Source of the DNA: Hymenobacter glacialis
Lineage (GTDB): Bacteria; Bacteroidota; Bacteroidia; Cytophagales; Hymenobacteraceae
NCBI RefSeq assembly: GCF_001816165.1
Contig: NZ_MDZC01000057.1
Coordinates: forward strand, 62,001 to 126,000
Length of the DNA stretch: 64,000 bases
Reading direction: 5' to 3'
Shown one piece after another: positions 1 through 9,249 of this stretch (within the stretch, counting starts at the first letter, position 1; every line of letters begins with the position of its first letter). The translations under genes and the position numbers were made by a program. A model generated the notes under the pieces. The model did no database searches. It was not told the origin of the DNA and saw only the letters and a list, made by a program, of their open reading frames with translations.

Positions 1-999
1 CTTCTTATCGCTGCCCTCAATAAAGCCCAGCACGTTCTCGGTTTCCAGCGGTACGCGCTTGCGCACGGCCTTCACCTGCATGGGCAGCACCTTGAATTTG
101 GACGCTACCGGCTGCTTGGTCTGATTAATTTTGGCCAGGTAAGCCTTCATATCGGCTGCATTGGTGCCCAGCAGCTGCAGCGCCACGGCCGGCGCCAGAA
201 AGAACGACGGCGTGCGGCTCGGCTTCTCGGTCACCATCACCGTGGTGGGCCGGCTGATGAACGGACCCAGTCGCGCGGCCTGCTTGGCAAAATTGGTATT
301 CGGGTCGAAGCTCACGAAGAATACCGTGCGGGCACCTTTCTGGGCCGCCATCTGGGCCTTGGCGCGGTAGTCGTTGCCCCATTTCGTGGGCGAGCCGTCG
401 GCGCTCAGCAGCGCTTTGCCATCGGGGGCCGTGGGTTCGCCCAGGGCAATGAGCACGTCCTTGCCGGCCACGTCCAGCCCGGCGTAGTCGGAGTAGCCGG
501 GCTGCTCAATGCCGTAGCCCGCAAATACCGGTTTCACCGTGGTTTCCTCCGCAAAAGGCGAGTCGCTGAGGCCGTAGAAATCCACGAGCCACTTGTAGCT
601 GGTCTTGCCAATTTTCAAGGAGTTGCCCTCGGCCCAGGTCACCTGCTCCACGTTGAAGTGCTGCTGGTAGGGGTCAGCCGAGTTGGGCATGGGACCAGTC
701 AGGCCGGCGTTTTTGAACTGCTCGGCAATGTAGGCGGCGGCCATGTGCTGGCCTTTCATGCCGGTTTCGCGGCCCTCGTACTCGTCCGAAGCCAGCACGG
801 CCAGGTGCGTGCGCAGGCGCTCGGCGTTCACCATCTCAGCGTATTTGGCGCTCCAGTCGGTGGCGGCGGCAATGGGAGCGGGCGCCGGGGCAGGCGCCGT
901 TTTACCAGGCTTGTGCTTGATTTTTACCTTGCCCTGAGCGTGTGCGGGGGCCGCGCTGGCCAGGGCAAAGAAGGCGAGTAGGAGGGACGTTTTGTTCAT
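1..999 (-). CDS. M28-family metallopeptidase, secreted (3' end outside window)
   Basis: The first 333 codons of a gene that runs off the left edge; ATG at 999 on the minus strand. A signal peptide (residues 1-21, ending AHA) is followed by a Lys/Pro/Ala linker. The segment LASDEYEGRETG (about 70-80) and the following amphipathic region are typical of the N-terminus of M28 aminopeptidases. Residues about 110-290 look like the inserted PA (protease-associated) domain, with the segment VFAGYGIEQPGYSDYAGLDV. The zinc-binding residues of M28 enzymes would lie beyond the window, so catalysis cannot be judged. Expected role: periplasmic or secreted peptide hydrolysis. ispF follows 56 nt downstream of the start side in the same direction, upstream of this gene in transcription. 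Confidence 0.75.
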   Translation of the reverse strand, partial: MNKTSLLLAFFALASAAPAHAQGKVKIKHKPGKTAPAPAPAPIAAATDWSAKYAEMVNAERLRTHLAVLASDEYEGRETGMKGQHMAAAYIAEQFKNAGLTGPMPNSADPYQQHFNVEQVTWAEGNSLKIGKTSYKWLVDFYGLSDSPFAEETTVKPVFAGYGIEQPGYSDYAGLDVAGKDVLIALGEPTAPDGKALLSADGSPTKWGNDYRAKAQMAAQKGARTVFFVSFDPNTNFAKQAARLGPFISRPTTVMVTEKPSRTPSFFLAPAVALQLLGTNAADMKAYLAKINQTKQPVASKFKVLPMQVKAVRKRVPLETENVLGFIEGSDKK

Positions 1000-1055
1000 G
1001 CGAATAGCAGGGATGGGAATTTGAAAGGTCGGATAGGCGCTGGCTGGCGCGGCCG

Positions 1056-1535
1056 CTAGTTTTTTTGAATGAGCACCGTGGCATAGGCGGCCACGCCTTC
1101 TCCTGTGCCCACAAACCCTAGTTTTTCGGTCGTGGTTGCCTTAATGGAAATATCGTCTTCGGCAATGCCCATCACGGCGGCCAGCACGCGCTGCATTTCC
1201 GGGATGTGGGGGTTCACCTTGGGCCGCTCCAGGCAGATGGTGGAATCAATGTTGCCCACTTCGTAGCCGCGTTCGCGCAGCAGGCGCATCACCCCGGAGA
1301 GGAGTTTTTTGGAGTCGATGCCCTTGTACTCCGGGTCGGTATCGGGGAAGTGGAAGCCGATGTCGCGCAGGTTGGCCGCGCCCAGCAGCGCGTCGCAGAT
1401 TACGTGGATGAGCACGTCGGCATCGGAGTGACCGAGGGCGCCGTGGGTGTGTGGCACCTGAATGCCGCCGAGCCAAAACGGCAGGCCTTCCCGCAATTGG
1501 TGAACGTCGTAGCCGAAGCCGGTGCGAATTTTCAT
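1056..1535 (-). CDS. ispF: 2-C-methyl-D-erythritol 2,4-cyclodiphosphate synthase
   Basis: 159-residue IspF, the MEP-pathway enzyme that cyclises CDP-ME 2-phosphate to MEcPP in the cytoplasm. D10 and H12 (GYDVH) and H44 (GHSDADVLIH) are the expected metal ligands; the family segments DIGFHFPDTDPEYKG and KATTTEKLGF..GEGVAA are present. The frame stays open 32 codons further upstream, but MKIRTGFGYDVH is the normal N-terminus of the family, so the ATG at 1535 is chosen. Length matches the family (about 155-160). It lies upstream of the M28 peptidase gene on the same strand, 56 nt apart. Confidence 0.96.
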   Translation of the reverse strand: MKIRTGFGYDVHQLREGLPFWLGGIQVPHTHGALGHSDADVLIHVICDALLGAANLRDIGFHFPDTDPEYKGIDSKKLLSGVMRLLRERGYEVGNIDSTICLERPKVNPHIPEMQRVLAAVMGIAEDDISIKATTTEKLGFVGTGEGVAAYATVLIQKN

Positions 1536-1810
1536 GAGGTTGAGTGAAATAGGGCCGACGCGGCCGCTGCAAAAGTACCCGGCGCGGCGTTCATCGGCCA
1601 CAAAATGCCACGAGCCACCCTTTACAATCACCAGGTTTACGCAAGGAAGCCTTTTGGGCTAAAATGCTTGTCTTTGTAGGGCTACTATGATTAGCTGAAG
1701 ATGCCAGCCGAACCGCGAATTTTCTCCGCGAGGTGTAAAGCATTCAGTAAGATTTTGCGTCATCTAATGATGAAAAGTGCCCGATACTGCTTGAAACGCT
1801 GAAAAAGAAA

Positions 1811-1852
1811 ATGGAAACTTTGAGAACAATTAAAGTTTCCATCGTATCTTTG
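1811..1852 (+). promoter_or_regulatory. Palindromic operator and -7 box of the TetR gene
   Basis: Positions 1811-1821 (ATGGAAACTTT) and 1832-1842 (AAAGTTTCCAT) form a perfect 11-bp inverted repeat with a 10-nt spacer. A Bacteroidota -7 box TAtcTTTG lies at 1845-1852 and a TTTG at 1819-1822 could be the -33 element, although the spacing (22 nt) is slightly long. The TetR start codon follows at 1864. The palindrome would sit between the promoter boxes, the expected position for autorepression. The rest of the 1536-1863 gap holds no convincing gene. Confidence 0.7.
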
Positions 1853-1863
1853 CAGCGTTAATT

Positions 1864-2478
1864 ATGGAAATCAAAGACCGAATCCTGAACCGCGCGCAAC
1901 AGCTTTTCATGCGCAATGGCATCAAAAGCGTGAGCATGGACGACATCGCGGCCGAGATGGCCATGTCGAAAAAGACTCTCTACAAGTGGTTTGAGAACAA
2001 GGACCAGATTGTGGAGGCCTCTATGAGCCGGCACCTGCAGGGCACGCAGTGCGACTGCACGGCAATGATGGAAACGGCCACCTCGGCCATCGACGAGCTG
2101 TTTCAGATGATGGAGTGGACACGGCAGCATTTCAGCACCGTGCATCCCAGCATTTTCTACGACTTGAAGAAGTTTCACCCCAGCACCTGGCAGTTGTGGC
2201 TGGCGCACAAAAACCAGTTCATCCTCTCCCAAATCATCCAGAATCTGCGCCGGGGCATTGACGAAGGCTTCTTTCGGGCCGACCTCGACGTGGATGTGAT
2301 TGCGCGGATGCGCCTGGCCCAGATAGACATCATGTTCAATTCTGATGTGTACCCGCACCTGCTCTACCCCAGCGAGCGGGTGTCGCAGGCGCTACTCGAG
2401 CACTTTATGTTGGGCGTGGCCACCCTCAAGGGCCACAAGCTCATCAACCAGTACCGCCACGTGACCGAAGAAGAATAA
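1864..2478 (+). CDS. TetR/AcrR-family transcriptional regulator
   Basis: 204-residue TetR-type repressor. The N-terminal helix-turn-helix domain (about residues 1-50) shows the usual pattern: ILNRAQQLFMRNGIKSVSMD, then IAAEMAMSKKTLYKWFENKDQIV. The C-terminal part (about 60-200) is helical and poorly conserved, as expected for a ligand-binding/dimer domain. It is followed 39 nt later by the TolC, adaptor and RND genes on the same strand and is preceded by a perfect 32-bp palindrome, so it most likely represses itself and the efflux cluster. The inducer is unknown. Confidence 0.93.
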   Translation: MEIKDRILNRAQQLFMRNGIKSVSMDDIAAEMAMSKKTLYKWFENKDQIVEASMSRHLQGTQCDCTAMMETATSAIDELFQMMEWTRQHFSTVHPSIFYDLKKFHPSTWQLWLAHKNQFILSQIIQNLRRGIDEGFFRADLDVDVIARMRLAQIDIMFNSDVYPHLLYPSERVSQALLEHFMLGVATLKGHKLINQYRHVTEEE

Positions 2479-2517
2479 CCCGCTTACCCCCGACTACCCG
2501 TTTCCTTTTTGCTGATT

Positions 2518-4179
2518 ATGAAGATGCTGTTTCGATCAAAAACCCTGCTGGTGGCGGCCCTGACTGCCGCCGTGCCGCAGGCGCTGCTCGCCCAGACGTC
2601 GGCTTCGGCGCTGCCAGCCGCTCCGCCCACCACGGGCACCATGCCCCTGAGCCTGCAACAGGCGGTGAACTACGCCGTCCAGAATAAGTCGTCGCTGCTG
2701 GCCACCCGTCTGGGCGAGGCCGCGGCGGCCGCCAAAGTAGGCGAAATTAAAAGCGCCGGCCTGCCCCAGGTGAACGTAGGCGCCACCGTGTCCGATAACT
2801 TCAAGCTGCAAAAGAGTCTGGTAAGCTTCCCGGTGCAGCAAACCGTGCTCACCCCTGGCAAAGTGGCGGATGCTTCCGGGGGCCAGGAAGTGGTGCTGGA
2901 CCAGCGCCGCTTGGCCGTGCCGCCGCAGCCGTTTGCGTTCGGCCTGCAATTCGCCGGCAACACCAGCGCATCGGTATCGCAGCTGCTCTTTGACGGTTCT
3001 TACCTGATTGGTTTGAAGGCGGCTAAGGTGTACACCGAGCTGGCCAAAAAGCAAACCCAGCAGGCCGAAATCGACGTGGTGGAGCAGGTAAGCAAGGCTT
3101 ACTATAGCACGCTGGTGGCCCGCTCGCGCCTCGCCCTGCTGGCCCGCAACGTGCAGCGCCTCGACACGGTGCTGTTCCAGACCAACCAAACGTACAAGGC
3201 CGGCTTTGCCGAAAAGCTGGACGTAGACCGCTTGCGCGTGCAGCGCAACAACCTGGTGGTGGAGCAGCAGAAAGCCCAGCGCCTCACCGAGTTGAGCGTG
3301 GGCCTACTCAAGTTTCAGATGGGCCTGCCGCAGCAGCAGGGCATTCAACTCACCGACTCGCTTGACGCGGCCGTGGTGGATGCCGGCGCCCTGCGCCAGC
3401 GCCTCGGCGTGGCCAGTATGAACACCGGCGGCGGTGTGAACGGCCTGGGCGACGTGCCCACCGCCCCAATCCCGTCCGGCAGCGACAACACCGCTGCCCA
3501 AAACCGCCTCGACCAGCAAAACGCGCTGTCCGGTGGCCAGCCCATTGCGGCCCGCGGCGCCCTCAACTACAACAACCGCATCGAATTCTCGACCCTGGAA
3601 ACCCAGCAGGCGCTGGCAGGCCTCGACCTGCGCAACCGCCAGGCTGGGGCCTACCCGCGTCTCGTGCTCACGGGGGCCTACGGCTTCACGGGCTCGGCCA
3701 AAACGGGCAGCGAACTATTCGCCTTCCGCGGGCCGGATTCGCGCAACTCGGCCGGTTTTGCCAACCAGAACTGGTTCGGGTTCGGCAACGTGGGCCTGAG
3801 CCTGCAGGTGCCGGTGTTTGATGGCTTCCGCCGCAAGTACCTGGTGCAGCAGAGCCGCCTGCAGCAGCAAACCATCGAGAAAGGCTTCGAGACGCTGAAG
3901 CAAAGCATTGACTTGCAGGACGCCCAGAGCCGCACCACGCTCATCAACGCGCTGGACGTGTTGGACAACCAGCAGGCCAACCTGACCCTGGCCACCGACG
4001 TGGCCCGCGTCACGCGCATCAAGTTCAACGCCGGCGTGGGCTCCAACCTGGAGGTGATTACGGCCGAAACCGACCTGCGCTCGGCCCAGACCAACTACTA
4101 CGGCGCCATTTACGACGTGCTGGTGGCCAAAGTAGACCGCGACAAAGCAACCGGCGAACTGTATAAGAATAGCCGTTAG
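2518..4179 (+). CDS. TolC-family outer-membrane efflux protein
   Basis: 553-residue outer-membrane channel of a tripartite pump. A signal peptide ([17 protein letters not shown]) is followed by the two OEP repeats: the first has [20 protein letters not shown], the second begins around [20 protein letters not shown] and ends with [20 protein letters not shown] Gly/Pro/Asn-rich insert separates the halves (about residues 295-350). An upstream TTG at 2509 is in frame, but ATG 2518 fits the signal peptide better. The stop codon TAG (4177-4179) lies inside a GTTAGCC heptamer repeat. Second gene of the tetR-tolC-adaptor-RND cluster. Confidence 0.93.
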   Translation: MKMLFRSKTLLVAALTAAVPQALLAQTSASALPAAPPTTGTMPLSLQQAVNYAVQNKSSLLATRLGEAAAAAKVGEIKSAGLPQVNVGATVSDNFKLQKSLVSFPVQQTVLTPGKVADASGGQEVVLDQRRLAVPPQPFAFGLQFAGNTSASVSQLLFDGSYLIGLKAAKVYTELAKKQTQQAEIDVVEQVSKAYYSTLVARSRLALLARNVQRLDTVLFQTNQTYKAGFAEKLDVDRLRVQRNNLVVEQQKAQRLTELSVGLLKFQMGLPQQQGIQLTDSLDAAVVDAGALRQRLGVASMNTGGGVNGLGDVPTAPIPSGSDNTAAQNRLDQQNALSGGQPIAARGALNYNNRIEFSTLETQQALAGLDLRNRQAGAYPRLVLTGAYGFTGSAKTGSELFAFRGPDSRNSAGFANQNWFGFGNVGLSLQVPVFDGFRRKYLVQQSRLQQQTIEKGFETLKQSIDLQDAQSRTTLINALDVLDNQQANLTLATDVARVTRIKFNAGVGSNLEVITAETDLRSAQTNYYGAIYDVLVAKVDRDKATGELYKNSR

Positions 4180-4202
4180 CCAGCAGCTGTTAGCCGTTAG
4201 CT
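4175..4202 (+). repeat. Degenerate heptanucleotide array (GTTAGCC type)
   Basis: Four 7-nt units in a row: GTTAGCC, AGCAGCT, GTTAGCC, GTTAGCT. The array starts in the last codons of the TolC gene, whose stop codon it supplies, and runs into the short spacer before the adaptor gene. Confidence 0.75.
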
Positions 4203-4234
4203 TTTCCCTCTGTAAAACCCAAGAATGCCCTACG

Positions 4235-5410
4235 ATGAAATTGTCTTTCAACAAAGCGAATAGCCCGCAGCCTAAAGCTGGCAGCTTCCTTAAAAAGGCT
4301 ATCAGCTACCAGCTAATAGCTATCAGCTTAATCACTGCTTCCTGCGGCGGCGACAAAGACCCCCAGGCCGAACTGGCCAAGCTCAAGAAAGAGCAAGCCG
4401 ACACGCAGGCTAAAATTGCTGTCCTCGAAGCTAAAAATGGCCCTTCGGAAGCCGCTGCTGCTACTCCGGTGAGCGTGATGAATGCCAAGCCGGAAAGCTT
4501 TAAAAGCTACCTCGAAGTGCAGGGCCGCGTCGACTTTGACCAGAATGCCACCGTGGGCAGCCGCGCGGCCGGCACCCTCACCAGCCTGCGCGTGCAGCGC
4601 GGCGACCGGGTGCGCAAGGGCCAGGTGCTGGCCACCGTGGATGCCAGCATTCTGGATGCCAACGTGGCCGAGCTAAAAACCCGCATGGACCTTGCTCGCG
4701 TGATTTTCGAGAAGCAAAAAAGCCTTTGGGACCAGCAGATTGGCACCGAAGTGCAGTTCCTGCAGGCGCGCAACAACTACCGCGCCCTCCAGAACGGCCT
4801 CAATACCCTCTACCAGCAAAAGGCTCTCTACAACGTGACCGCCCCCTTCTCGGGCACCGTGGATGAGGTGCTGCCCAAGCTGGGCGAAGTAACCACGCCC
4901 GGTGCGCCGGTAGTGCGCCTGACCAGCGGCACGGGCGGCAAGATTCTGGCCGAAGTATCGGAGGCCTACAGCAACAGCATCAAGGCCGGCGACAATGCCG
5001 TGGTGACCATTCCGGACCTGGGCGGCACCGAAATTCCGGCCACTGTGCGTGTGGTGAGCCGCAACATCAACGCGACCAGCCGCACCTTCACCGTGGAGCT
5101 GCGCCTGCAGGACAAAACCACCGACCTGCGCCCCAACATGGTGGCCACGGTGCGCATTCAGAACTACGCCGCCACCAACGCCACCGTGATTCCGGTAGAC
5201 CTGGTGCAGCGCGACGAGCAGAACAGCTACGTGTACGTGGTGGGCAAATCCGGTGGCAAAACGACCGCCGAAAAGCGCATCATCAAAACCGGCAATACTT
5301 ACAACGGCAAGGTGGAAGTGACCAGCGGCCTCACAGCCGCCGACCAGATTATCTCGGCCGGCTACCAGAACCTGAACGACGGCCAGCCGATAGCTGTGCA
5401 AGGGGCGTAG
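4235..5410 (+). CDS. RND efflux periplasmic adaptor (membrane-fusion) lipoprotein
   Basis: 391-residue HlyD/AcrA-type adaptor that bridges the inner-membrane RND pump and the TolC channel. The N-terminus is an atypically long lipoprotein signal with lipobox TASC, followed by a short coiled coil (about 45-70), the biotinyl-lipoyl half-motifs around [20 protein letters not shown] and [20 protein letters not shown], a helical hairpin between them, a beta-barrel (about 220-310) and a membrane-proximal domain. The hydrophobic core of the signal peptide is encoded by a heptanucleotide repeat (4298-4332). The stop codon is inside a small GGGGC..GCCCC hairpin. Partner genes flank it on the same strand. 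Confidence 0.92.
   Translation: MKLSFNKANSPQPKAGSFLKKAISYQLIAISLITASCGGDKDPQAELAKLKKEQADTQAKIAVLEAKNGPSEAAAATPVSVMNAKPESFKSYLEVQGRVDFDQNATVGSRAAGTLTSLRVQRGDRVRKGQVLATVDASILDANVAELKTRMDLARVIFEKQKSLWDQQIGTEVQFLQARNNYRALQNGLNTLYQQKALYNVTAPFSGTVDEVLPKLGEVTTPGAPVVRLTSGTGGKILAEVSEAYSNSIKAGDNAVVTIPDLGGTEIPATVRVVSRNINATSRTFTVELRLQDKTTDLRPNMVATVRIQNYAATNATVIPVDLVQRDEQNSYVYVVGKSGGKTTAEKRIIKTGNTYNGKVEVTSGLTAADQIISAGYQNLNDGQPIAVQGA
4298..4332 (+). repeat. Heptanucleotide array inside signal-peptide codons
   Basis: Five 7-nt units: GCTATCA, GCTACCA, GCTAATA, GCTATCA, GCTTAAT. In the reading frame of the adaptor gene they encode the hydrophobic stretch [12 protein letters not shown] just before the lipobox. 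The unit resembles the GTTAGCC array 96 nt upstream. Confidence 0.75.
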
Positions 5411-5608
5411 CCCCGCCCGCCATTGAAGGATTGTTGAACGAAAGCCCCGGCGGGGCGACACATCGGTAGTAATACCGCCAAGTTAAAACAATGAAGCCCC
5501 AGTGGGGCGACACTCGCCAGACGAATGCCGCCCCGCTGGGGCTCAAATAGCAAAGCAACCGCCGCTACTACCGATATGTCGCCCCGCTGGGGCTTCACCA
5601 TCACCGGC
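5403..5608. repeat. Cluster of nested AGCCCCnGnGGGGC palindromes
   Basis: The spacer between the adaptor and pump genes carries a hairpin over the adaptor stop codon (5403-5415), an outer inverted pair at about 5443-5470 and 5568-5595 (AGCCCCnGCGGGGCGACA followed by ATCGGTAGTA, one or two mismatches), and an inner pair at about 5494-5509 and 5529-5544. No gene is visible here. Such elements could fold co-transcriptionally and uncouple expression of the pump from its adaptor. Confidence 0.75.
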
Positions 5609-5641
5609 AACTAAGCAACCTCAGGCTTTTACAGAAGAACC

Positions 5642-8600
5642 ATGCAGGACATAGAGAAGGAATTCGGGCCCACTAGTTGGTCCATTGATAACAAGACCAG
5701 CATTTACATTATCACGGTGATTTTGTGTATCGCGGGCATTTTTGCTTACCTCAAGCTGGGCAAGGAGAAATTTCCGGACATCGTGATTCCCCGCATCATT
5801 GTGGCCACGGTGTACCCCGGCACATCACCCACGGACATCGAGAACCTGGTGACGCGCCAGCTCGAAAAGCAGATCAAGAGCGTGAACGGGGTTAAGCACA
5901 TCAACTCTACTTCGAACCAGGACTACGCCATTGTAGACGTGGAGTTTACCTCCGGCGTGGACGTGCAGGCCGCCAAGCAACTCATTAAGGACGCTGTGGA
6001 CAAAGCCAGCACGGAGCTGCCCAACGACCTGCCCTCCGCGCCCCTGGTGAAGGAGGTGAACATCTCCGAGCAGCCCATTATGTACGTCAACCTGGCCGGC
6101 AACCTCCCCGCCGCCCAGCTCAAAAAGTTTGCCGACGACTTCCAGGACAAGATTGAGGCCCTGCCCGAAATCACCCGCGTGGACATCATCGGTGCCCTCG
6201 ACCAGCAGGTGAACGTGGACGTGGACCTGAACAAGCTGCGGGCTTCGCGCCTGGGTTTCAGCGACATTTCGCGCGCCATCGGGGCTGAGAACGTTACCGT
6301 TTCGGGCGGCACCATTGACGTGGGCGGGCAGAAGCGCGCCGTGCGCGTGGCTGGCCAGTACGTGCGGGCCGAGGACATTGCCAACATCCAGATTAAGAAC
6401 CTGAGCGGCGCGCCCGTGCGCCTCGGCGACATCGCCACCGTCACCGACGGCTTCAAGGACCGCGAAAGCTATGCCCGCCTCGACGGCAAGCCCGCCATTA
6501 CCCTGAACGTGGTGAAGCGCCAGGGCGAAAACCTGATTGACGCCAGCGACAAAATCAAGGTGATGCTTGCCGACTCCAAAGCCAGCCTGCCCAAGGAGTT
6601 GACCATCACCGTGACCGGCGACACCTCGAATGACACCCGCGTGACGCTGCACGACCTCATCAACACCATCATCATCGGCTTTTTGCTGGTGACGTTCATC
6701 CTCATGTTCTTCATGGGCACCACCAACGCCATGTTTGTGGGCTTGTCGGTGCCGCTGTCCATGTTCCTGGCCTTCCTCATTCTGCCGGCCTTCGACTTCT
6801 CGCTGAACATGATTGTGCTTTTCGCCTTCCTGCTCGTGCTGGGCATTGTGGTGGACGATGCCATCGTGGTCATCGAAAACACCCATCGCCTGCTGCACGA
6901 GCACCCCGAGCTGAGCACCGAGAAAGCGGCCAAATTCGCCGCTGGCGAGGTGTTTATTCCGGTACTGGCCGGCACGCTCACCACCATTGCGCCGTTTATT
7001 CCGCTGCTGTTCTGGCCGGGCATCGTGGGCTCGTTTATGTACTACCTGCCCGTCACGCTCATCATCACGCTCATGGCGTCGCTGCTGGTGGCTTTCGTGA
7101 TGAACCCCGTGTTTGCCGTGAGCTTCATGCAGCGCGAAGAGCATTTTGAAGAAGACCTGCACAGCCGGCCCAAGGCCACCAAGGGCTTCATCATCACCAT
7201 GGCCGTGCTGGTGGCGCTGGGCGTGCTGTTCAACGTGCTGGCTTTGGGCAAGACGCCCGAAGTAGGCCCCGACGGCGAAGCCGTTGGCCTGCTGGGCCAT
7301 TTCCTCGGCAACCTCTTTCTAGCCCTGGCCGCCTTCATTGCCCTCGACCGGTACGTGCTGGTGAAAATGATTGCCTGGTTCCAGACCCGCGCCCTGCCCC
7401 GGTTCCAGAACGGCTACGCCAAGCTGGTGGGCTGGTCCATTAGCCATCCGGCCATTGTGATGGTGGGCGTGCTCATTCTCTTCATCGGCTCCTTTGTGGC
7501 CGTGGGCATCCGCAGTCCCGCCGTGCAGTTCTTCCCCAAAGGCGACCCCAAGTTCGTCTACACCTACCTGAAAATGCCCGTGGGCACCCGCGTGTCCGTC
7601 ACCGACTCGGTGACGCGCGTGCTGGAGCAGCGCATCTACGGCGTCATCGGTAAGAATAATGCCGACGTGGAATCGGTCATCAGCAACGTGGCCATCGGTG
7701 CCGGCGACCCCGGCGAGGCCACGGCTTCGGGCGTGTCGCAGTCGCACCTGGGCAAGATTGGGGTGGCTTTCAAGGAAATGAGCGACCGCACCGGCCCCGC
7801 CACCAGCACCTACATGAACAAAATCCGGGAGGTGGTGAAGGGCATTCCCGGCGCCGAGGTCTCGGTGGACCAGGAGGCCAGCGGCCCGCCCACGGGCAAG
7901 GAAATTGCCATTGAAGTAGCCGGCGACGACTACCCCAAGCTGGCCGTGCTTTCCAAGAAGGTGACCCGCTACCTCGACTCGCTCAACATTGGCGGCGTGG
8001 AGCAGCTGCGCTCCAACCTGGAAGACCGCAACCCCGAAATCGCCGTGAACATCAACCGCACCCGCGCCAACCGCGAGGGCATCAGCACCGGCCAGATTGG
8101 CCTGGAAGTGCGCACAGCCATCTACGGCACCGAGGCCAGCAAATTCAAAACCGCCGACGACGAATACCCCATTCAGGTGCGCTACGCCGAGCCCTACCGC
8201 TCCGACGTGGACGCCATCGTGAACGCGCCGCTCACTTTCCGCGACGCCACCGGCGCCATTCGCCAAGTGCCCATCTCGTCGGTGGCCGACGTCACCTACG
8301 GCAGCACCTACGGCGGCATCAAGCGCAAAGACACCAAGCGCGTCATCACCATCAGCTCCAACGTACTGGGCGGTTTCACCGGCCCCGACGTGGTGCGCAA
8401 CATCCAGACGGCCCTCAAATCCTACCCGCTGCCGCCCGGCTACACCATCAACATGGGCGGTGCGCAGGAAAACCAGAAAGAAACCAGCGACTTCCTGCCC
8501 CTGGCCGGTATCGGTGCACTGGGCCTCATTTTCCTGATTCTCGTCACGCAGTTCAACTCGTTCAGCAAGCCGCTCATCATCCTTTCGGAGGTGCTGTTTT

Positions 8601-9130
8601 CCATTGCGGGCGTGTTCTGGGGCCTGGCCATCACGGGCCAGAACATCAGCATCGTGATGACGGGCGTGGGCATCATTGCCCTGGCCGGCATCGTGGTGAA
8701 AAACGGTATTCTGCTGGTTGAATTCACCGACATGCTGCGGGCGCAGGGCATGCCCCTGCGCGAGGCCATCGTACTGGCCGGCCGCACCCGCCTCAACCCC
8801 GTGGTGCTCACGGCCACGGCCGCCACGCTGGGCCTCATCCCGCTGGCCATTGGCCTGAACATCGACTTCTACGAACTGTTTGCCAGCGGCAACGCCCACT
8901 TCTTCATTGGTGGCGAGTCGGTTACCTTCTGGGGCCCGCTGGCCTGGACCATTATCTTCGGTCTGGTGTTCGCCACGCTCATCACCCTGGTCGTAGTGCC
9001 GGTGATGTACCTGCTGAGCGAAACCCTCAAGGGAAAAATAACCGGAAAAAACCCGGATGCCCTTGCAACCATTACCGAAGAGGTGGACTCTGAAGAAGTA
9101 CAGGCGGCTACGCCACCGATACTAGTTTAA
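5642..9130 (+). CDS. RND-family efflux pump permease (AcrB/HAE1 type)
   Basis: 1162-residue inner-membrane proton-driven transporter. TM1 is near residues 20-40; after the first periplasmic porter domain a block of membrane helices begins around residue 340 (NTIIIGFLLVTFILMFFMG) and contains the family motif GIVVDDAIVVIENTHRLL. A second periplasmic domain (about 640-950) and a second helix block (GIGALGLIFLILVTQFNSF, GIIALAGIVVKNGILLVEF) follow. The segment around residues 505-590 is a long insert between helix blocks. Length is somewhat above the usual 1,030-1,060. It should act with the preceding adaptor and TolC protein under the TetR regulator; the substrate is not predictable. Confidence 0.95.
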   Translation: MQDIEKEFGPTSWSIDNKTSIYIITVILCIAGIFAYLKLGKEKFPDIVIPRIIVATVYPGTSPTDIENLVTRQLEKQIKSVNGVKHINSTSNQDYAIVDVEFTSGVDVQAAKQLIKDAVDKASTELPNDLPSAPLVKEVNISEQPIMYVNLAGNLPAAQLKKFADDFQDKIEALPEITRVDIIGALDQQVNVDVDLNKLRASRLGFSDISRAIGAENVTVSGGTIDVGGQKRAVRVAGQYVRAEDIANIQIKNLSGAPVRLGDIATVTDGFKDRESYARLDGKPAITLNVVKRQGENLIDASDKIKVMLADSKASLPKELTITVTGDTSNDTRVTLHDLINTIIIGFLLVTFILMFFMGTTNAMFVGLSVPLSMFLAFLILPAFDFSLNMIVLFAFLLVLGIVVDDAIVVIENTHRLLHEHPELSTEKAAKFAAGEVFIPVLAGTLTTIAPFIPLLFWPGIVGSFMYYLPVTLIITLMASLLVAFVMNPVFAVSFMQREEHFEEDLHSRPKATKGFIITMAVLVALGVLFNVLALGKTPEVGPDGEAVGLLGHFLGNLFLALAAFIALDRYVLVKMIAWFQTRALPRFQNGYAKLVGWSISHPAIVMVGVLILFIGSFVAVGIRSPAVQFFPKGDPKFVYTYLKMPVGTRVSVTDSVTRVLEQRIYGVIGKNNADVESVISNVAIGAGDPGEATASGVSQSHLGKIGVAFKEMSDRTGPATSTYMNKIREVVKGIPGAEVSVDQEASGPPTGKEIAIEVAGDDYPKLAVLSKKVTRYLDSLNIGGVEQLRSNLEDRNPEIAVNINRTRANREGISTGQIGLEVRTAIYGTEASKFKTADDEYPIQVRYAEPYRSDVDAIVNAPLTFRDATGAIRQVPISSVADVTYGSTYGGIKRKDTKRVITISSNVLGGFTGPDVVRNIQTALKSYPLPPGYTINMGGAQENQKETSDFLPLAGIGALGLIFLILVTQFNSFSKPLIILSEVLFSIAGVFWGLAITGQNISIVMTGVGIIALAGIVVKNGILLVEFTDMLRAQGMPLREAIVLAGRTRLNPVVLTATAATLGLIPLAIGLNIDFYELFASGNAHFFIGGESVTFWGPLAWTIIFGLVFATLITLVVVPVMYLLSETLKGKITGKNPDALATITEEVDSEEVQAATPPILV

Positions 9131-9150
9131 CATTTTTTGCGTTGTTGGCA

Positions 9151-9191
9151 CCCGCTGGCTGGTTTTTGTTGCAGCAAAAACCGCCGGTGGG
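9151..9191 (+). terminator. Hairpin after the RND gene
   Basis: GGTTTTTG (9161-9168) pairs perfectly with CAAAAACC (9175-9182), extended imperfectly by CCCGCTGGC and GCCGGTGGG on the outside. It lies 20 nt after the pump stop codon. There is no long T-run after it, so terminator function is likely but not certain. Confidence 0.45.
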
Positions 9192-9249
9192 CTCCTTCGC
9201 AGCAGCGTTGAGGCCAGCCTAGGCTCCACCCCTTTTTTTACTGCCTATA

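Noticed and set aside
5825..8899. Long minus-strand open frames (491 and 526 codons)
   Set aside because: Antisense to the RND pump; His/Gln/Gly-rich products with no similarity.
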